DNA of 64,000 nt from Myxococcus stipitatus DSM 14675 (GTDB lineage Bacteria; Myxococcota; Myxococcia; Myxococcales; Myxococcaceae): positions 8,125,501 through 8,189,500 of the forward strand of contig NC_020126.1 of NCBI RefSeq assembly GCF_000331735.1, given 5' to 3'. This document shows, piece after piece, positions 16,716 through 25,248 of this stretch. The translations under genes were made by a program, and so were the position numbers. The notes below the pieces were generated by a model, which saw nothing but the letters and a program-made list of their open reading frames with translations, searched no databases and was not told the origin of the DNA. Positions within the stretch are counted from its first letter, which is position 1; each line of letters starts with the position of its first letter.

Positions 16716-17992
16716 CCGGCGAGCGTCCGTGCGGGGTCGGTGGCGGCGGCGCGGCGGCTGGGGAAGTAGGCCCCGGCCAACGCGGCCAGGAGCCCCAGGA
16801 CCACTCCGCCCAGCACCACCGGCCAGGGGAAGGAGAAGAAACTGTCGGGCTTGAAGGGGAAGTTGGGCAGGTAGCCGGAGGCGAAGCGGTCCACGCCGAA
16901 GGACGCGGCCAGCGCCACCGCGGTGCCGATGGCGCCCCCCGCCAGTCCGACGACGGAGGCCTCCGCCAGGACGATGGCCCGGATGTCCGAGCGCGACGCG
17001 CCCACCGCCTGCATGACGCCAATCTCTCGCGCCCGCGCGCGCACCGAGGCGGACAGCGCGTGGGCGATGTTCACCGCCGCGAGGACGCAGATGAGGATGG
17101 ACAGGAGCGCCAGCGCGGACGTGGTGAGCGCCACCGCCGCGCCCGTGTTCTCCGCCATCCGCCGCTCCTGGTCGTCAATCTCCAGCCCCATCGCCTTCAC
17201 CGCGTCCACCAGCGCGGGGACCTTGGAGGGGTCCGTGGCGACGAGCGTGAGGCCGGAGTAGTTCTCCGCGTCCACGCCCGCCTCGCGGTTGATGCGAATC
17301 GCCGTCTCCAGCGGGATGGTGATGCCCGCGAACATCGCCCGGTCGGACGCCCCCACCACCTGGGTCTGCATCGAACGACTGGGGCCCGAAGCGGACGAAG
17401 ACACGTAGGAGCGGTTGAACTCCACCGGGAAGCCGAAGCCCACGATCATCCCCGCGGAGAGCTGCGGCAGCTTGCGCGCCGGAGCAAACGTCTTGTTGTA
17501 CAGCTCCAGCAAGCGCGTGGAGACGACGGCCGGAATCGGCTGGCCTTCGCTCGGGTCCTTGAACTCACCGAGCTGCACGTCGCCCTTCACCAGCTCGGGC
17601 TCCACGCCCAACGCCAGCACCTCCATGCCCATGCGCAGCCTGGTGCCGAAGAAGACGCCGTCGTACCGGGTCACCGCCGGCACCCGCACGTTCATCTTCC
17701 GGTAGGCCGCCTCGACGCCGGGCAGCGCGCGCAGCCGCTCCACGGCCGCCGCGTCCAGCTGGCCACCGCCCAGGAGCGAGCCCAGCGATACCGACGAGGG
17801 CACCACGTCCACCAGCCGCGCATCCGTGGGGAAGATCTTCTCCCGGATGACCTGGCCCACCCCCAGCCCCAGGCCGATGAAGAACACGAGGGTGCCCACG
17901 CCCATGGCCACGCCGAAGGCGGAGAAGAACGCCCCCCGACGCTCGCGCGCGAGGCTCAGCCGCACCAGTCGCGACAGCGCATCCCACCTCAC
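16712..17992 (-). CDS. FtsX/MacB-type ABC transporter permease
   Basis: Inner-membrane permease of 426 aa. An N-terminal helix (AFFSAFGVAMGVGTLVFFIG) is followed by a large periplasmic domain (about 45-280). Three C-terminal helices follow, beginning ALTTSALALLSILICVLAAV, with the FtsX-family segment RAREIGVMQAVGASRSDI. The topology is that of LolC/E, MacB and FtsX-type permeases, which use mechanotransmission rather than classical import. It overlaps both neighbours by 4 bp (ATGA), so ATPase, permease and downstream membrane protein are translated as a coupled unit. The substrate is unknown; lipoprotein or envelope-factor handling is plausible. Confidence 0.88.
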   Translation of the reverse strand: MRWDALSRLVRLSLARERRGAFFSAFGVAMGVGTLVFFIGLGLGVGQVIREKIFPTDARLVDVVPSSVSLGSLLGGGQLDAAAVERLRALPGVEAAYRKMNVRVPAVTRYDGVFFGTRLRMGMEVLALGVEPELVKGDVQLGEFKDPSEGQPIPAVVSTRLLELYNKTFAPARKLPQLSAGMIVGFGFPVEFNRSYVSSSASGPSRSMQTQVVGASDRAMFAGITIPLETAIRINREAGVDAENYSGLTLVATDPSKVPALVDAVKAMGLEIDDQERRMAENTGAAVALTTSALALLSILICVLAAVNIAHALSASVRARAREIGVMQAVGASRSDIRAIVLAEASVVGLAGGAIGTAVALAASFGVDRFASGYLPNFPFKPDSFFSFPWPVVLGGVVLGLLAALAGAYFPSRRAAATDPARTLAG

Positions 17993-18690
17993 GGAGCACC
18001 TCCCAGGACGGCCCGCTCCGAGGCGCGCTCCTCCACGAGCTTGCCCTCCTTGAGCCGCAGCACCCGCCGCGCCGCCGCGCTCATCCGCTCTTCATGGGTG
18101 ACGGCCAGCACGGTGAGCCCTTCGCGGTGCAGCTCGCGGAACAACTGGATGACACCGTCGCCCGTGGCCGCGTCCAGGTTGCCCGTGGGCTCGTCGCACA
18201 GGAGCAGCCGAGGCCCGCCGTAGAGGGCTCTCGCGATGGCCACGCGCTGGCGCTCGCCGCCGGACAAGCGCACCGGCGCGCGGTCCTTCTTCGCGCCCAG
18301 CCCCACGCGCTCCAGCAGCGCCTCCGCGCGCTTGACGGCCTGTGCGTCGCGCGGGCCGAAGTACGAAGGCAGGAGCACGTTCTCCAGCGCGGACAGGTTG
18401 GGGATGAGGTGGAAGGACTGGAAGACGAAGCCCACGTGCGTGTTGCGGAAGCGCGCCAGCGCCTTGTCCTCGAGGCCGCGCAGCGTCACCCCGCCCACCT
18501 TCACCTCGCCCCGGTAGTCGATGTCCAGGCCGCCCAGCAGATGCAACAGCGTGGACTTGCCGCTGCCGGACGGGCCCACCACGGCGACGAAGTCCCCCGC
18601 CTCGACATCCAGGGACATCCCGTCGAGCACCCGAACCTGGGTGCCATCTCCATCCACATATTCCTTGGTGATATCTCGGGCGTGAATCAC
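17989..18690 (-). CDS. LolD/MacB-type ABC transporter ATP-binding protein
   Basis: A 233-aa nucleotide-binding subunit with all motifs intact: Walker A GPSGSGKST, Q-loop VFQSFHLIPN, signature RLSGGERQRVAIARAL, Walker B LLLCDEPTGNLD and H-loop VTHEERM. The sequence style is that of the LolD/FtsE/MacB class, matching the FtsX-type permease with which it overlaps by 4 bp. It also overlaps the upstream lipoprotein gene by 4 bp. Confidence 0.93.
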   Translation of the reverse strand: MIHARDITKEYVDGDGTQVRVLDGMSLDVEAGDFVAVVGPSGSGKSTLLHLLGGLDIDYRGEVKVGGVTLRGLEDKALARFRNTHVGFVFQSFHLIPNLSALENVLLPSYFGPRDAQAVKRAEALLERVGLGAKKDRAPVRLSGGERQRVAIARALYGGPRLLLCDEPTGNLDAATGDGVIQLFRELHREGLTVLAVTHEERMSAAARRVLRLKEGKLVEERASERAVLGGAP

Positions 18691-20345
18691 GGAGTGGCCG
18701 GCGGGGTCGTGGTGGGAGTCGAAGCAGCGGGAGTCAGACGCAGGGACAGCTCTGCCTGGAGGGCTCGCTCCTTGCGAGACACCGCCAACGTCACGGCGCG
18801 CAGGTCATCGGTGGCCTCCAGCCAGCGCACGGTGGTGGCCTTGATGGCGAAGCCTCCAATCCCCCAGGCCTCCGAGGGAAGGTTCTTCACCGCGTCCGCC
18901 AGCCGGCGCAAGTCCAGCACCACGCTGATGGCGGCGTCCTGGCCCACGTCCTTCAAGTCGGCGGCCACCGGCCCCTCGGCGGCCTTCTGCGCGAGCGCGG
19001 TGAGCGAGGCCTCGAGCTGCGAGCGCGGCGAGGCGACCAGCAGCTTGCCGCTGGGCCCCAGCGCGAAGTGGGCCCCCTCCCCCGCCCGGTACGACGTGAG
19101 GTAGATGCGCTGGCCCTTCAGGTCCGCGCCCTCCACCTTCGCGCCGAAGTGCGTGGACATCTCCGGCAGCTTCTCCAGCAGGGCGCTCGTCCGGGCCGCG
19201 TCCTTCAGGTCCGACAGCGCGACGAGGTTGACGAAGCGGAACGGGTTCGTGCGGCGCAGGTCCAACACGGGCATGCCCGTGCCCAGCTGCACCTGGGGCG
19301 ACAATGACAGGCCCAGCACCATGCCCGGCTTGAAGTTGTCGAGCACCTCCGCCTTCATCTGCAGGCCACTCTTCTGCACGGCGCGCGTCAGGTAGTCGCC
19401 CACGAGGTAGGGCCACACGCCATCGAGTTGCGACGGGTCCCCCCGGAAGCGCACCACCAGGAAGCTGTCCGCGGGCAGCCACCCGCGCAGGTCCGGCGCG
19501 TCCTTCACGACGTCCAGCGCGGCCAGTGACGCCTGGGTGTCCGGCCACGGCGCGTCCGCGTGCACGGTGATGGCGCGCGGCTCCACGAGTCCCGCGAGCG
19601 TGAGTCCCTGCACCGTGCCCGCGGGCAGCAGCCCGGTGCCTCCCGGGAGGTACACGTGGAAGTCCCGCTTCGAGGGCAGGCGCTGGAGGGACGCGGCGAG
19701 CACGGGCTCCTTCGCGAGCGACTTCTCCTCGGGCTGACTGGCCAGGGGGCGCAGCGCGGCGACGGAGGGGCCCGCGCCGAGGAGGGCGTACTGGCCGCCG
19801 TCGATGAAGAGCAGGCCCAGCGCCGCGTCGGGAGAGCCGGGGCGGTGGAAGGTGACGAGGTTTCCGCCAGCCCCCTTCTCCTGCTTCTTCTCGGACGCCC
19901 CCAGCCGCGTGCGAGCGAAGCCGGCGAAGGTGGCCTCGAGCTTCTCCGCGTCCTTCACGCCCACGACGGAGACCGCGCGGTTGTCGCCCAGGAAGGCCGC
20001 GCCGGCGCCTCGCTCCGGAGCCAGTCCGGCGGCCTCCAGGGCCTGGCGGCTGCGCAGGTCGACGCCCACCTGCCGCATCACCGCGTTCACATAGCCCTCC
20101 GCGGAGGAGAAGCTCTGGAGCTGCGCGGCGAAGGAGGCGACCTTCAGGTTCTGGAAGCGCGCCAGCTTCTCGCCGAGCGCGCCCAGGTCCTGGATGACGA
20201 TGGAGGCCTGGGCGTCGCGAGGCAGGTAGCGCGAGAGGTTCGCGTCCTGCTGCGGGGCGACGGGGCCCTGGTCCTTGCCACAACGCGAACAGCCCGCGAT
20301 GGCGAGCAGGAGGAGGAGGGTCGGCAACCAGGCTCGGCGGAACAT
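18687..20345 (-). CDS. DUF3352-like lipoprotein heading an ABC transporter operon
   Basis: A 552-aa lipoprotein starting at ATG 20345 with signal peptide and lipobox LAIAGC. The mature part opens with LSRYLPRDAQASIVIQDLGAL, resembling DUF3352-type proteins. It continues as alternating strands and helices with no recognised catalytic motif. The C-terminus is Ala/Thr/Pro-rich. It is the first gene of the operon, and the next three genes (ATPase, permease, membrane protein) follow with 4-bp overlaps. It could be the transporter's substrate or a periplasmic accessory. The start is fixed by the signal peptide; no strong ribosome-binding site is seen. Confidence 0.75.
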   Translation of the reverse strand: MFRRAWLPTLLLLLAIAGCSRCGKDQGPVAPQQDANLSRYLPRDAQASIVIQDLGALGEKLARFQNLKVASFAAQLQSFSSAEGYVNAVMRQVGVDLRSRQALEAAGLAPERGAGAAFLGDNRAVSVVGVKDAEKLEATFAGFARTRLGASEKKQEKGAGGNLVTFHRPGSPDAALGLLFIDGGQYALLGAGPSVAALRPLASQPEEKSLAKEPVLAASLQRLPSKRDFHVYLPGGTGLLPAGTVQGLTLAGLVEPRAITVHADAPWPDTQASLAALDVVKDAPDLRGWLPADSFLVVRFRGDPSQLDGVWPYLVGDYLTRAVQKSGLQMKAEVLDNFKPGMVLGLSLSPQVQLGTGMPVLDLRRTNPFRFVNLVALSDLKDAARTSALLEKLPEMSTHFGAKVEGADLKGQRIYLTSYRAGEGAHFALGPSGKLLVASPRSQLEASLTALAQKAAEGPVAADLKDVGQDAAISVVLDLRRLADAVKNLPSEAWGIGGFAIKATTVRWLEATDDLRAVTLAVSRKERALQAELSLRLTPAASTPTTTPPATP

Positions 20346-20522
20346 GGCGCCAGGACAGGACGGCTGGGCCACAGAGTCAATGGATTCCTGGGCGGGACGG
20401 ACCTCCGCCACCCAGGCAGGAAGGCCCGGTGACGAACAGCCAACGTCCCATGTCCTGGTCTTCGCCCCCCAGCGCACGCTCTGCTCCTTGCCCGAACAGG
20501 CGGTACGCTCCCACGTCCGGCC

Positions 20523-20792
20523 ATGCGCTTCTTCGAGCTCTACTCGCTGCTGTGCACCCTCGCGGGCTCCGTCATCGTCGGGGTGCTGGCGTGGCGCATC
20601 CACCCTGTCGCCGGCATCGTCGGGCTCATGGTGGGAACCCTGGTGGGCGCCATCGTCGGCCCCTTGCTCGCCGCCGCGGTCTTCTTCGTCGGGACGTTGT
20701 TCTCGAAGGCGGGGCCCCGGGGCCTCGACGCGTTCCGCTCGCGCCCCCAGTCCACACGCGAAGGACCGGGGCAAGGCCCGCCCCAGTCCTGA
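20523..20792 (+). CDS. small two-helix membrane protein
   Basis: An 89-aa protein from ATG 20523. It has two hydrophobic segments (LLCTLAGSVIVGVLAW and IVGLMVGTLVGAIVGPLLAA, the latter Gly-zipper-like), then a short hydrophobic stretch and a basic/polar tail. It stands alone on the plus strand between two minus-strand operons and converges on the coiled-coil membrane protein, leaving only 7 bp between the stops. I do not recognise the family. Confidence 0.6.
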   Translation: MRFFELYSLLCTLAGSVIVGVLAWRIHPVAGIVGLMVGTLVGAIVGPLLAAAVFFVGTLFSKAGPRGLDAFRSRPQSTREGPGQGPPQS

Positions 20793-20799
20793 CGACCGC

Positions 20800-21606
20800 T
20801 CACCGCACCCGTGAGCCATGCGGCAGCGGGCCGCGCGTCTCCTCGGTGAACTCCAGGAACTGCTCCATCTGCCGCACGGACTCCTCGGTGGCCTCGGCCT
20901 CCGCGCTCAGCATGGTGAGCTGCCGGTTGACGACCTCCGGGTCCCGGATGGCGATCGACTGCTCGTGCGTCAGCCGCATCATGTCCTCGATGCTGGCGAG
21001 CTGATGGCTCACCAGCTCGCGGCTCTCGCTGGCCTGCTCGAAGCGCGCCAGACGCTTGCGCAGGATGTCCACCCGGTTCTGCTTCACGTCCCGCAGCCGG
21101 GGGTTCGTCTCGCGCGCCAGGTCCTCCTCCAGCTCGCGCACGTCCTTCTCGAGGTTCCCCCGGTCGGGGCTGTTGAGGTACGCGCGGTACTGGTTCAGCG
21201 TGGAGATGAGCCGCAGGAACGACGTGAGCATCGCGTCCAGCCGCGTCTCGCTCTCCGTCTCCAGCACCTTGCCGCCCGGCAGCTTGCGGTAGTTGGCGAG
21301 AATCTTCTCCTTGAGCCCCACGAGCTGCTGGTAGTGCTCGCGCTGCGAGGGGGCCAGGTCGGACAGGAGCGAGTCCACCGCCTTGCGCGCTACCTCCGGG
21401 TCCGTCGGCTCCCGCGAGCGCACCGCCCGCTGGAAGCGCGGCATCGACGAGAAGACGCCCAGGTACAGCCCCTCCAGCCCCAGCGCAATCAGGGCGGGCA
21501 GCGGCTCACCCGTCAACACCGCCGAGGCAGCCGCCGTGCCCAGCCCCACCAGGTTGGCGGGCATCAGGAATGCGGCCTTGATGTAGTTCGGCGACTTCTT
21601 CGCCAC
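20800..21606 (-). CDS. membrane-anchored coiled-coil protein in a PspA operon
   Basis: A 268-aa protein. Its N-terminus has two hydrophobic segments ([20 protein letters not shown] and [16 protein letters not shown]). A long charged, mostly helical domain follows, with heptad-like stretches ([34 protein letters not shown]) and [17 protein letters not shown] near the end. The arrangement suggests a membrane anchor with a cytoplasmic coiled coil. It lies 35 bp downstream of the binding-protein gene in the PspA operon. The family is not recognised; a link to membrane-stress sensing is contextual. Confidence 0.7.
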   Translation of the reverse strand: MAKKSPNYIKAAFLMPANLVGLGTAAASAVLTGEPLPALIALGLEGLYLGVFSSMPRFQRAVRSREPTDPEVARKAVDSLLSDLAPSQREHYQQLVGLKEKILANYRKLPGGKVLETESETRLDAMLTSFLRLISTLNQYRAYLNSPDRGNLEKDVRELEEDLARETNPRLRDVKQNRVDILRKRLARFEQASESRELVSHQLASIEDMMRLTHEQSIAIRDPEVVNRQLTMLSAEAEATEESVRQMEQFLEFTEETRGPLPHGSRVR

Positions 21607-21641
21607 GTCCGACCTTCCCTTCCCAGCGCCAGCCCATCGCG

Positions 21642-22829
21642 TCAGGGACCGCGCGCCTCCGACACGTACTTCAACGCTCCCAGGTCCCTCGTATCCTCCG
21701 CGAGGGGCACCTGCGGGCCCTGCTTGAGCTTCTGAAAAAGCGCGGCGGCGCTCTGGTAGAGCTCGTCATAGGTGACTGGCGCCTCGCCGGAAAGACCGAA
21801 GAACGCTCGATTGTCCGCCAGCGTGGCGGGCGGCGCGCTCCGGATGGCCTCCGTCGGGTCACCCAGGTACGGCGCCACCTCGCCGAGCATCCGAGCCCCC
21901 GCCGACGGGTCCTTCAACACGCTCTGCCCGGCATCCAGCATCCCACGCAGCACACGCCTCACCGCGTCCGGGTAGCGCGCCGCGAAGTCACCCCGCGCCA
22001 CCAGCACCGTGGCCACCAGGTGCGGCGCGTCCGCCGTCGTCGCGAGCACCGCTCCGCCCCTGTCCCGCGCCGCCAGCTCCACGTCGCCCCACAGCCCCAC
22101 CACCGCGTCCACCCGGCCCTCGCGCAGCGCCCGGCCCGCGTCCAGCGTGGAGGGCAGCTCCACCCACCGCACGTCCGTCGTCCGCAGGCCCGCCCGCGCC
22201 AGCACCCACAGGGCGAAGTAGTGCGTGGAGCTGAAGGGATAGATGCCCACGCGCTTGCCTCGCAGGCCCGCAAGGTCCGTCACCCCCACCGCCGCGAGCG
22301 CCTCCTGGCCTCGGCTGCGTCCCGCCAGCATGACCGTGCGCGGCGCCGCGTCCCGCAAGCCCGGCGCCCATGACGCCAGCCGGTCCACGGACAACATCGC
22401 CATGTCCACGCCGCCGTTCTCCGCGCCGATGGACAGGGCCTGCCGCAGTTCCTCCTCGCGGGCGAAGAGCACCGCCCGCGCATCCAGCGCATAGGCCGTC
22501 TTCAAGAGGCCCTGCGCGGCGCCGGGAGGAAGCGCGGGGTTGTCCAGCGTCGTGGCGCCACCCGCCGCCACGAGCAGCCCCGCCGCCGAGCCTCGCGGCG
22601 TGAAGCCCACCAGCACGGGCCTGAGCGGCACGGACGCGACGTCCGCCACGGGCGCGGACACACCCGCCGGGAAGTCTCCGGGGGACAGCCGCACCGCCTC
22701 GCGAACGGCGGGGAAGAAGCGCGCCTGGAGGGTGTCCAGGTATCCACTGCGGGACGCGAACACCCACGCCGCGCCCAACACGCAGAGGAACAAGAAGAGG
22801 AAGAGACCTGGCCCGCGGTGGAGCTTCAT
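21642..22829 (-). CDS. TauA/SsuA/NMT1-like periplasmic substrate-binding protein
   Basis: A 395-aa protein with one N-terminal hydrophobic helix ([17 protein letters not shown]) that could be an uncleaved anchor or signal. The rest is a type-2 periplasmic-binding fold of the nitrate/sulfonate/taurine class: [35 protein letters not shown], and [18 protein letters not shown]. No ABC ATPase or permease gene is nearby. Instead it sits between pspA and the coiled-coil membrane protein gene, spacings 39 and 35 bp. It may act as a sensor subunit rather than for uptake. The ligand is unknown. Confidence 0.8.
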   Translation of the reverse strand: MKLHRGPGLFLFLFLCVLGAAWVFASRSGYLDTLQARFFPAVREAVRLSPGDFPAGVSAPVADVASVPLRPVLVGFTPRGSAAGLLVAAGGATTLDNPALPPGAAQGLLKTAYALDARAVLFAREEELRQALSIGAENGGVDMAMLSVDRLASWAPGLRDAAPRTVMLAGRSRGQEALAAVGVTDLAGLRGKRVGIYPFSSTHYFALWVLARAGLRTTDVRWVELPSTLDAGRALREGRVDAVVGLWGDVELAARDRGGAVLATTADAPHLVATVLVARGDFAARYPDAVRRVLRGMLDAGQSVLKDPSAGARMLGEVAPYLGDPTEAIRSAPPATLADNRAFFGLSGEAPVTYDELYQSAAALFQKLKQGPQVPLAEDTRDLGALKYVSEARGP

Positions 22830-22868
22830 CCGTCAGTTCCCGGGTCTCTTCCCATCACCATGCCGGGG

Positions 22869-23606
22869 CTACTCGACCCCGACCTTCTTACCGATGGTCT
22901 TCCCCGTCTGTCCGCTGACGTCCGACACCGGGGCGGGGCTGTCCATCAACCCCATCTCCATCTTGAACTGCTTCACCAGCTCGTTGGCCTGGATCTTCTC
23001 GGCCTCTTCTTCAATCTGCGCGGACTGATGGTCCACCGACTCGAGCGCCATCTGCATGCGCGCCTCGTTCACGGCGGTGCGCTCCTCCACCTTGCGGAGC
23101 ATCTCGTCGTGCGTCGAGTCGATGCCGGCGACGGTGAAGGACTCCATCGTGTCGGCCACCTTGGCCTGCCACTTGGCGCGCCGCGCGTCGCGAATGGCCG
23201 TCATGGCCTCCGCCGTCTTGCGGTCCTTCTCGCGCATGAACGCCTTCTTGACGTTCAGTGCCTTCTCGTATGCCAGGCGCGCGGTGGACAGCTGCGCCTC
23301 GTTGCGCTCGAGCGCCTCCTTCTCCACCTGGAGCTTGGTCGCGTACTGCGCCGCCAGGTCGTCGCGCCCCGCTTGAATGGCGGCCTTCACCTTGGCCGTC
23401 AGCCCACGGACGTCATCCTTGTACTTGGCGTTCTCCTTCTCGAGCAGCGTCACGTTCGCCCGAACCATGGCGATGGACTCGTTCATCTTCGGGACCTGGT
23501 CGTTCAGGTCGCGAATGTTCTGCTCGAGGATGAGCTCCGGATCCTCGATGGAGGAGACGAAGAAGCCCGCGAAGCTACGCAATGCCCTTTTGAGTCTGTC
23601 CCACAT
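22869..23606 (-). CDS. pspA: PspA/IM30 family protein
   Basis: A 245-aa, almost wholly helical membrane-associated protein of the PspA/Vipp1/IM30 (ESCRT-III-like) family, which supports damaged inner membranes. It begins with an amphipathic helix ([16 protein letters not shown]), followed by [17 protein letters not shown], the family signature, and long coiled coils. The C-terminus differs from E. coli PspA, ending in [18 protein letters not shown]. It is first in the three-gene operon with the binding protein and the coiled-coil membrane protein. No PspF/PspB/PspC genes are present, so control must differ from the E. coli system. Confidence 0.9.
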   Translation of the reverse strand: MWDRLKRALRSFAGFFVSSIEDPELILEQNIRDLNDQVPKMNESIAMVRANVTLLEKENAKYKDDVRGLTAKVKAAIQAGRDDLAAQYATKLQVEKEALERNEAQLSTARLAYEKALNVKKAFMREKDRKTAEAMTAIRDARRAKWQAKVADTMESFTVAGIDSTHDEMLRKVEERTAVNEARMQMALESVDHQSAQIEEEAEKIQANELVKQFKMEMGLMDSPAPVSDVSGQTGKTIGKKVGVE

Positions 23607-23857
23607 GTCGGCGGTCTACCTCCGTCCAGACCAACTCCCAGCCACCTTACACGAACTCCGGGGCGGGCAAGCAGCCACATCCGCCCCGCTGATCAGTGCT
23701 ACGCGAACTGACCTAAGGCGATTGCCGGCCACCCACAAGTGCGTTCGAACTCCCCCGCTGGCGCCCCCGCGGAAGACCCCTCGAGGCGTCCCCCGGTGGG
23801 CAGGATTCCCAGCAGGGACTTGCCTGGAGGGCACGAAGTGCGGGAAATCGCACTCGC

Positions 23858-25225
23858 GTGGACAGCGTCCTGGGTTGGCCTCACTCCTCTTTCGATGAGT
23901 CGCTGGCACGGGCGGTGGACGCCCAGCGGCGAAGCGTGCTCGGCACGGGCGCGGCCGTACGCCTGGTCGGCGCGGCCATCTTCCTGGTCGTCACCACGGC
24001 GCTGTGGCTGTCGGGCGGCGCGGACTGGGCGCCGTACCCGCCGCTGCTCGCCCCCTACGTCGGCGTCGCGGGCGTGCTCTTCGCCGTGCGCCATCGCCCG
24101 GAGGCGCGGTGGCTGGGTGTGGTGCAGTCGCCGGTGGACGTGGCGCTCGTCTACGGGCTCCAGCACCTGGCCCTCCCCATCTCTCCGTTCCCCGCGGGCG
24201 TCGCGGGCTTCAGCCTGGGGCTCTTCGCGCTGGTGGTGAACCTGAGCGGGCTCACCCTGCGGCCCGTCGTCGTCTACGGCACCGCGCTGCTCGCGTCGGT
24301 GGCGCAGGGCGCGTTGATGCGCGAGGCGGGGGTGGGCTGGGGCGCGGTGGTCATCGCCGTCATCACGCTCTTCCTCGTGGCCGCGGTGAAGCAGTACAGC
24401 ACCGCGAGGCTGCGCATGCTCGCCGGAGCCCTCACCCGCGCGGAGGTGGACCGGGCCCTGGAGGCGCGGCGCTCCCAGGAGGTGGAGGAGGCGCGGCGCA
24501 CCATCTCCCGCATGCTCGAGGAGGAGCACGCGAAGAACGAGGAGCTGCGCGCGCTCCAGCGCGACAAGGAGCTGCTCACGCAGTTCCTCATCCATGACCT
24601 GCGCTCGCCCCTGTCGGCGCTGACCATGACGCTGGGGTGGATGGAGCAGGAGCTGCCGCCCGGGCCGCTTCATGAGTCCGCGCGCTCGGGGTTGACCGTC
24701 ACCGCGCGGCTGGACCGGATGATCGCCGACCTGATGGACGTGCCCCGGCTCGAGCAGGGCCGCCTCACGCCCCGCATGGCGCCCCTGGACGTGAGCCGGC
24801 TGATGGAGGACGTGAGGCGCTCGCTCGAGGGCGTGGCCCGCGCGCGCAAGCTCACGCTGGATGTGGTGACACCCATCTCCCTCACGCTGAACGTGGACTC
24901 GGACCTGCTCACCCGCGTGCTGGAGAACCTGGCCACCAATGCGCTGCGCTACGCCCCCACGGGAGGGCGGGTGCGGCTGGAGGGAGGCCGGGACCTGCAC
25001 GGCGCCTGGGTGGCGGTGCGCAACGACGGGCCGCCCATCCCCCGCGAGCTGCGCCCGCGCATCTTCGACAAGTACGTGCAGGGAGACCGGGAGCTGGACA
25101 CCCGCCGAGGCTACGGCCTGGGGCTGTACTTCTCCCGGCTGGCGGCCGAGGCCCACGGAGGTCAGCTCTCCGTGGAGGACGCGCCGGGCTGGTCCACGTC
25201 CTTCGTGGTGAGGCTGCCCGCGTAG
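23858..25225 (+). CDS. membrane sensor histidine kinase
   Basis: A 455-aa kinase starting at GTG 23858. About six hydrophobic segments occupy residues 30-185. A coiled linker (EARRSQEVEEARRTISRML) leads to the DHp domain with H-box FLIHDLRSPLSAL, then the ATP-binding domain: N-box ENLATNALRYAP, D-box replaced by VAVRNDGPPIP, and G-box RRGYGLGLYFSRL. The G1 DxGxG is altered to NDGPP, as in several active HATPase kinases. No response regulator gene is adjacent. It is divergent from pspA (251 bp apart), so a role in membrane stress is possible but unproven. Confidence 0.9.
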   Translation: MDSVLGWPHSSFDESLARAVDAQRRSVLGTGAAVRLVGAAIFLVVTTALWLSGGADWAPYPPLLAPYVGVAGVLFAVRHRPEARWLGVVQSPVDVALVYGLQHLALPISPFPAGVAGFSLGLFALVVNLSGLTLRPVVVYGTALLASVAQGALMREAGVGWGAVVIAVITLFLVAAVKQYSTARLRMLAGALTRAEVDRALEARRSQEVEEARRTISRMLEEEHAKNEELRALQRDKELLTQFLIHDLRSPLSALTMTLGWMEQELPPGPLHESARSGLTVTARLDRMIADLMDVPRLEQGRLTPRMAPLDVSRLMEDVRRSLEGVARARKLTLDVVTPISLTLNVDSDLLTRVLENLATNALRYAPTGGRVRLEGGRDLHGAWVAVRNDGPPIPRELRPRIFDKYVQGDRELDTRRGYGLGLYFSRLAAEAHGGQLSVEDAPGWSTSFVVRLPA

Positions 25226-25239
25226 GCACCGCGGGCAGC
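25213..25239. terminator. bidirectional hairpin between histidine kinase and deaminase genes
   Basis: A perfect 10-bp GC-rich stem (GCTGCCCGCG / CGCGGGCAGC) with a 7-nt loop overlaps the kinase stop codon. It lies 10 bp beyond the stop of the convergent deaminase gene. There is no clear U-tract. Confidence 0.5.
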
Positions 25240-25248
25240 GGGACGACC

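Noticed and set aside
15862-17022. Long minus-strand open frame of 386 codons
   Set aside because: It covers the membrane-protein and permease genes in another frame, has Arg/Pro/Gly-rich composition typical of GC-rich shadow frames, and lacks any domain.
23745-23775. GTTCGAACTCC, reminiscent of a tRNA T-loop
   Set aside because: No paired T-stem, acceptor stem or anticodon arm can be formed around it on either strand.
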